A stretch of DNA of 23,506 bases from Psilocybe azurescens (Eukaryota > Basidiomycota > Agaricomycetes > Agaricales > Agrocybaceae). Every line of letters starts with the position of its first letter. The first letter of the stretch is position 1. The DNA is taken from the NCBI GenBank assembly GCA_023853785.1, contig JAJIRX010000554.1:1-23506 (forward strand), given 5' to 3'. This document shows, in pieces, positions 19,423 through 23,506 of the stretch. The notes under the pieces were generated by a model. It searched no databases. It saw nothing but the letters and a program-made list of their open reading frames with translations, and was not told where the DNA came from. A program made the translations under genes and the position numbers.

Positions 19423-20387
19423 ATGATTAAGGCATCCTATCTAGTAATCTCGCTTCTCACCTCCGCATCAGTTATCTCGGCCTATAGCACTCCATTGGTG
19501 CTTCGCCACACCATTCCATTTTCCCACAGAGACGCTGCCAGCTTCGGCGGTGGAAACTCGATCATCACCAAGAGCTCGGGTTCCAGCAAATCTCAATCTA
19601 GCGGCGCGCACAGTAATGCTGCTGGTGATGAGGACCCATTCGAATGCAGCGTAACTGTCACCGAAGCAGACGCAGAGATATCTTGGAGGCCAAACTTCCC
19701 AAACCAGTTGCAAACCATCGCATGGACGGGAACTGGATCCATCACATGCTCCACAGCCATGACCGCCATGACCATGTCCATCTATGCCATCGACCCTTCG
19801 GGCACACAGCACCTGATCGGCGGTGGAACGTCCTGCGTCGAGTGTGCCGAGCTTGTGGCTTCGACGGACAACTACGCTTGTCAACAGGCTGAGTTTGGCG
19901 GTAAATGCGCAGGTGAATGGAGCGTAGCATACGAGGCCACTGTAGAGGCGCCTGTTGACGCTCCTTTTGAACTCGGCACCGGAACTTGTGTTGCCGAAGG
20001 GATCCAGTTATCGTGCGAAGCCACAGCTGTAGCTGGAACTGCCCAACCCTACAGGAATGCGAACTTACCTGAAGGGTATGTGGACGATATCGAGTTGGAC
20101 GAGGGGCCATCGATGACATACATGATTTCCATTTCCAAGGCGGAATCCACCAAGACAACACGAAAGGCCTCTTCCTTCCTACCGTAACAGACAGCGATTT
20201 GGAAGCGATTTTCGAGAGGGGATTGTTGGATACATCCGAATGGACCCAGAGTGGCACTGGAAACTGGAAAAGGACCTTCCCCTACGCTGGAGTCGGAGTC
20301 ACGTCAGGTGGAAACCCTGCCAGTTTTATTGACATATTCATCACCCCTGCTGGAGGTACTGTGAGTACCATGTATCCATCGGCTTGA
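19423..20387 (+). CDS. Secreted Cys-rich protein with a possible EndoU/BECR-like C-terminal domain; one apparent frameshift
   Basis: ATG 19423 opens a clear signal peptide (MIKASYLVISLLTSASVISA). A Ser/Gly-rich segment (about 40-70) and a domain with eight cysteines (about 74-210) follow. The latter has pairs such as TSCVEC and YACQ/GKC, suggesting disulfides. The frame from 19423 ends at 20187. From about 20103 the coding character moves to the next frame, which runs to TGA 20385-20387; the switch coincides with a G run (20103-20106). Alternatively a 65-nt GTATGT...AAG intron (about 20077-20141) would join the frames, removing the HDFHF segment. The C-terminal part contains HDFHFQGG, DNTKGLF, a GVGVTSGG loop and a final G-TVSTMYP. 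This resembles the H...H...T-YP layout of bacterial EndoU/BECR RNases; that likeness is from memory and weak. Product role unknown. Confidence 0.65.
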
Positions 20388-20766
20388 GCATATCCCATAG
20401 CCTGTATTGTTTATAAAGTGATGCTATTTACATATTTAAGCGCCTTGTGTTTGAGTAGCTCGTAGTACCCCGTACCTAGTGCATCATCTCTTCTAACACA
20501 TTCATCCGTTGTTATTTTTTGATCTTGATTGAACGAGTACAATTGAACACGTTATCCAGTATCTTTGTGATTCCGTCCAGGAGATCCATAGTCCCGATAA
20601 AATATCCGCATCATCCGGTTATCCTTTCCACAAGGAAACTCATGGCATGTCAGTGCGATTTTATTTCTAGTAATTTAGAATCTACGAGGGTCACGCCAAG
20701 ACTCTATCGGTCCATAATTAGAACAAAAAAGGACAAAATCTGTAGCCCACAAGTGGAGCTGTTTGC
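20388..20766. other. Intergenic region, no gene seen
   Basis: The plus-strand ORF 20519-20920 crosses the tRNA gene and is spurious. On the minus strand a T6 run (plus-strand A6 near 20726-20731) lies about 36 bases beyond the tRNA 3' end and could end its Pol III transcript. Confidence 0.5.
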
Positions 20767-20858
20767 TGTCGGTAGCTGGAATCGAACCAACGGCTCCTCG
20801 GGATTGATATTCGATCGATCACCACAACGAGGTGATTTAACCCCTAATCGATACCGAC
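20767..20858 (-). tRNA. tRNA-His (anticodon GUG) with a 20-nt intron
   Basis: On the minus strand the acceptor arms GTCGGTA (20858-20852) and TACCGAC (20774-20768) pair fully, with discriminator A at 20767. The D stem is GATT/AATC. The anticodon stem CCTCG (20832-20828) pairs with CGAGG (20800-20796). The T arm is GTTGG/CCAGC around TTCGATT, which gives a perfect B box GGTTCGATTCC. The anticodon GTG lies at 20825-20823. The intron occupies 20821-20802, one base 3' of the anticodon, and the mature tRNA would be 72 nt. The extra G(-1) of tRNA-His would be added after transcription, as in other eukaryotes. Confidence 0.92.
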
Positions 20859-21053
20859 GATACATGTTGTCCTTTGCTTTACACCTGCGGGCCGCGGCTG
20901 TTCTTTCATTTAAAACATAAAAGAATTGGATTTCACAAGAGGGAAAATCGCTTGAATGAGCTGCAATATTCAACTGGGGTGATTGGAAAGGGTACGCACT
21001 GTCATATGGAGGAGACATACAAGCAGTAACTACTTTTCCTTGTTTTGGACTCC

Positions 21054-22787
21054 TTAAATGTAACTACTACAATCTTCCGGGCCGGAGAGACAGGTGCTCA
21101 AAAATATGGGGTGATCTGTGTTTGTTTCCTCGTTATACAACGTCTCTGATCCCAGACTTCGGATATTAAGGACCATGCGATTTGCAAGAATCCCTGGAAC
21201 TGTCACGGCAAATACACTCGGTATTCGTAAGAAGCTTGCCTATATAACCAATGATCAGCAACGATGGATCGATATATAGGAGAGAAAGGATCGTACTGGA
21301 GCTAATCCCCATATTAGCATAGTGACAACATAAGTAATTCCCATTCTGTTAGATAAAGTCAGAGGAACATTAAACTTTATAGCACAAATCATCATAAGAC
21401 GTACAAGAAGAAGTATAGGAGCGAATCTCGAAGAAGAATGCTGACAAGCTGTTGTCCATTCTTGACGAAGGAGGTACGGTGACATAGTGACCTAACGTTT
21501 ACCATTCTCAAGCCTCTCACAAGGGCGAGAACAAGCAAAAGAATCTCGTAGATTATAACGGGAACCCAGAAGAAGTAAACTTTTACGTGCAGCTCGAATG
21601 GTACGCAGAAGATATCCGCGTGTTCTAACGGGATCAACGTTACTAGAGAATGTTCTTGGTCAAATACGTATATCACAATTTGGTTCTTTGACCTCTCACC
21701 TGAAGAGGATGAAATAGCACGGCCCATTATCCACGAAGACAATGTGGTAGTGGTCAAAAAGCCAATGAGGGTTACAGTGAGGATTATTTTTGATCCCAGA
21801 TAGAGAGCGTATATTCGGACCTGCAAAATGGCTAGATACTCGCCTTGCAGTTGGTTGAATCCATGTGCAAAGTTTTCAATAATGACTATACCTTGTACCA
21901 AAACTGTGGCAATCACAACCGACCATCCTTGCCATCTAATGAACGCGGAACCTGTTAAACGTTACTTTCGAGTCTGCACCGAAATAAGCAATTTACTTAC
22001 ATCTGTTCTATGTTAGCGTACACTAGCGAACTCCGAAGAAAAGTTGTCAATAACTCACAGCTTGAAAACGAATGCTCAGTATAAACAAAGTCATTAACTT
22101 CGTCATTTTTAACTCACCGATTCTGAGAAATTAGGGGAAAAGAGGCCTTTCATTCGCGTCAGTGTAGATAGGCTGGGGAATGAAAGTGGAATCAATACCC
22201 CAGAAATTGACGCTGAGGAGGTATTAGTGGAAATTTTGAACGTACAACGCAGACGACCCACATAGTAGTGTTCAGCATCCAATATCGGTTCTTGATATGA
22301 AGTGTTAGGACGCTTTCTCTGAATTTTTATTAAACGAAAGGTCCTACTTACGATCAAAAATAGCCATTGTGTGATTGTCCATTTTCCTGTCTGGGAATGT
22401 TCATTTATTTGAGTAACTGCTTAATTGCTCAGTTCCCATTAGCTTACCCAGATATATGTAACCTACGCAGCAGAGTATGCATAAGACCTGTGTTGCAATA
22501 GGGCATAATACTGATCATAAATGTACCTCATCATCCAGTGTGATTACTATGTACAGAGGCAAGATGATGGTAAGCGTTTGTCATCATTCGTGTCATCGGA
22601 GCATACCAGACGTACAATACTCGAAGACTTTAATGCATCCCGCTGCCACTGTTCCATACTTTAAATACACAACCCACAGGTTCCACTGGAAGGAGCTCAA
22701 CCACTCACGATATGCATATCGAGTGAGTTGGACGGTATCATAATCATACATGGTAGACACATCGTTCGAAACGAATGTTTCCGCCAT
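21054..22787 (-). CDS. DUF6533-type seven-transmembrane protein
   Basis: Exons traced: 22787-22709, 22648-22607, 22546-22527 (20 nt), 22462-22448 (15 nt), 22390-22352, 22290-22246, a poorly resolved part (about 22245-21952), 21951-21899, 21820-21700, 21642-21405, 21345-21297, 21239-21054 ending in TAA. Apart from the unresolved stretch all phases fit. The N-terminal DUF6533 signature is assembled from four exons: TRYA, FEY, ITLDDE, VTYIW, then WLFLINRYW. Later come WQGWSVV, VRIYALYLGSK (start of TM4), IFCVP before a long span, LVLALVRG, NGQQLVSILLRDSLLYF and a final ILANRMVLNIR. These are landmarks of a family very abundant in Agaricomycetes. Function is unknown; the protein is predicted to lie in a membrane with a short Ser/Glu-rich tail. 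Introns 21643-21699 (57 nt) and 21821-21898 (78 nt) are stop-free multiples of three, accepted because splicing restores family spacing. Confidence 0.82.
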
Positions 22788-23506
22788 TAGTAGAATTGTA
22801 GAGGGTTATTTCAGACGGCAATGAATAACGGCCTCTGCATTGGTGGCCAACGGATTAAGTATGCTTTGTAACTCGAGCAGGATTTTGCATCATCCGCGCT
22901 AGTGAAAGGGCAACATTTCGGGTGCCATGGATACCAAACGGCTAGACCGGATATGACATGCTATCTCATCTCACCGCCATGGCACTTATTGCAGTCGAAT
23001 CGTATAGAAATATTCCGTCCACAATCGAACCTCTGTTCGCCTCCCAACAAACATGACTTACTCCGACCCGGAATTCGTTTTGTTTCATAGAAAATGCTAT
23101 ACCCTACCTTGTTTGTGATCTACTAAGCCATAGCACCAATTGAAGAGTTCGAAACTACTGGGCTTCACCACACCTGATTTGCTACTTTTAGCCTATGTTT
23201 TACGCAGCCTCAAAAGCTAGGCATCACCGTGGGGGACCCACTTATCTTGATGATGTATAAATAGAACCCGAGTTCTTAATGGAGCCAAGAGAGTGTGGGA
23301 CCTGGTTTGAGCCGCTGAAACGAGAGACCCAGTTTAACTAGGACCGTCGCTTGGAAGTTTCTGAATATTAGCCGAAATTTGACTTGAACAGTTTACAAAA
23401 AATAGCAAGGAAATAAAGGAGAGACTATTGGGTCCCATCCAAGTCTCATTATACCAGTCGTTTCGTGCTTTGAATCCAATGCATAATCTCTGCCTCTCGA
23501 CCATGC
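22788..23506. other. Right-edge region, no gene supported
   Basis: This contains the promoter of the DUF6533 gene. No ORF has recognisable content. A TATA-like GTATAAATAG at 23255-23264 followed by AACCC could serve a gene lying to the right of the window, but this cannot be judged here. Confidence 0.45.

Noticed and set aside
20361..20400. A 40-nt GTGAGT...TAG intron near the end of the Cys-rich secreted protein
   Set aside because: Splicing would remove the TVSTMYP ending, and the intron would be unusually short; reading through to TGA 20385-20387 seems better, though not certain.
20519..20920. Plus-strand ORF of 133 codons
   Set aside because: It runs through the antisense of the tRNA-His gene and has no protein-like features.
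23010..23045. Minus-strand GGTTCGATT resembling a tRNA B box
   Set aside because: The CC after the loop is missing and no acceptor or anticodon stem can be built.
1..23506. CRISPR array, bacterial operons or phage genes
   Set aside because: There are no spaced direct repeats of CRISPR type, and the intron-rich structure is eukaryotic throughout.

Overview
The window looks like nuclear DNA of a filamentous basidiomycete, most likely an Agaricomycete. Genes are broken by many short introns (about 50-90 bases) with GTRNGT-type donors and YAG acceptors. Two tRNA genes carry short introns next to the anticodon. Two of the membrane-protein families (one with a DUF6533-type domain) are ones I know from mushroom-forming fungi. 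This is inference from gene structure and remembered family sequences; no search was run. Many apparent single-exon ORFs are exon fragments or shadows, so the gene models here were traced by hand across splice sites and checked by reading phase.

Layout, left to right. Bases 1-1900: mostly unassigned, with a tRNA-Asp(GUC) at 971-1057. 1914-3897 (+): a 14-exon KRE2/MNT1-type alpha-1,2-mannosyltransferase (GT15), complete except for one destroyed splice donor. 4171-7561 (-): a large polytopic membrane protein (about 13-14 exons, about 900 aa), convergent with the GT15 gene, with an acidic then Ser/Thr-rich domain, about seven clustered membrane spans and a cytosolic tail of 21-residue repeats. 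7562-12033: a gene-poor stretch with a Ser-rich repeat ORF (-), GC-rich palindromes and a perfect 22-bp minisatellite. 12034-13578 (+): a secreted two-domain protein made by tandem duplication. 13723-14916 (-): a zinc-type alcohol dehydrogenase/quinone oxidoreductase (MDR) pseudogene. 15962-17240 (+): an intact six-exon seven-transmembrane protein. 17445-18302 (-): a 5'-truncated aromatic-ring FAD monooxygenase pseudogene, followed by a 289-bp inverted-repeat element. 19423-20387 (+): a Cys-rich secreted protein. 20767-20858 (-): tRNA-His(GUG). 21054-22787 (-): a DUF6533-type seven-transmembrane protein. The last 700 bases hold no gene I can support.

I see no operon-like or pathway cluster. 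The theme is surface and secreted proteins (three unrelated multi-span families, two secreted proteins, one Golgi mannosyltransferase) interspersed with decayed oxidoreductases and small repeats, as in an accessory or fast-evolving fungal region. Two secreted-protein genes need single-base corrections in homopolymer runs to read through. Either the assembly has small indels, or these genes are decaying or frameshifted. That question decides how the window should be annotated.
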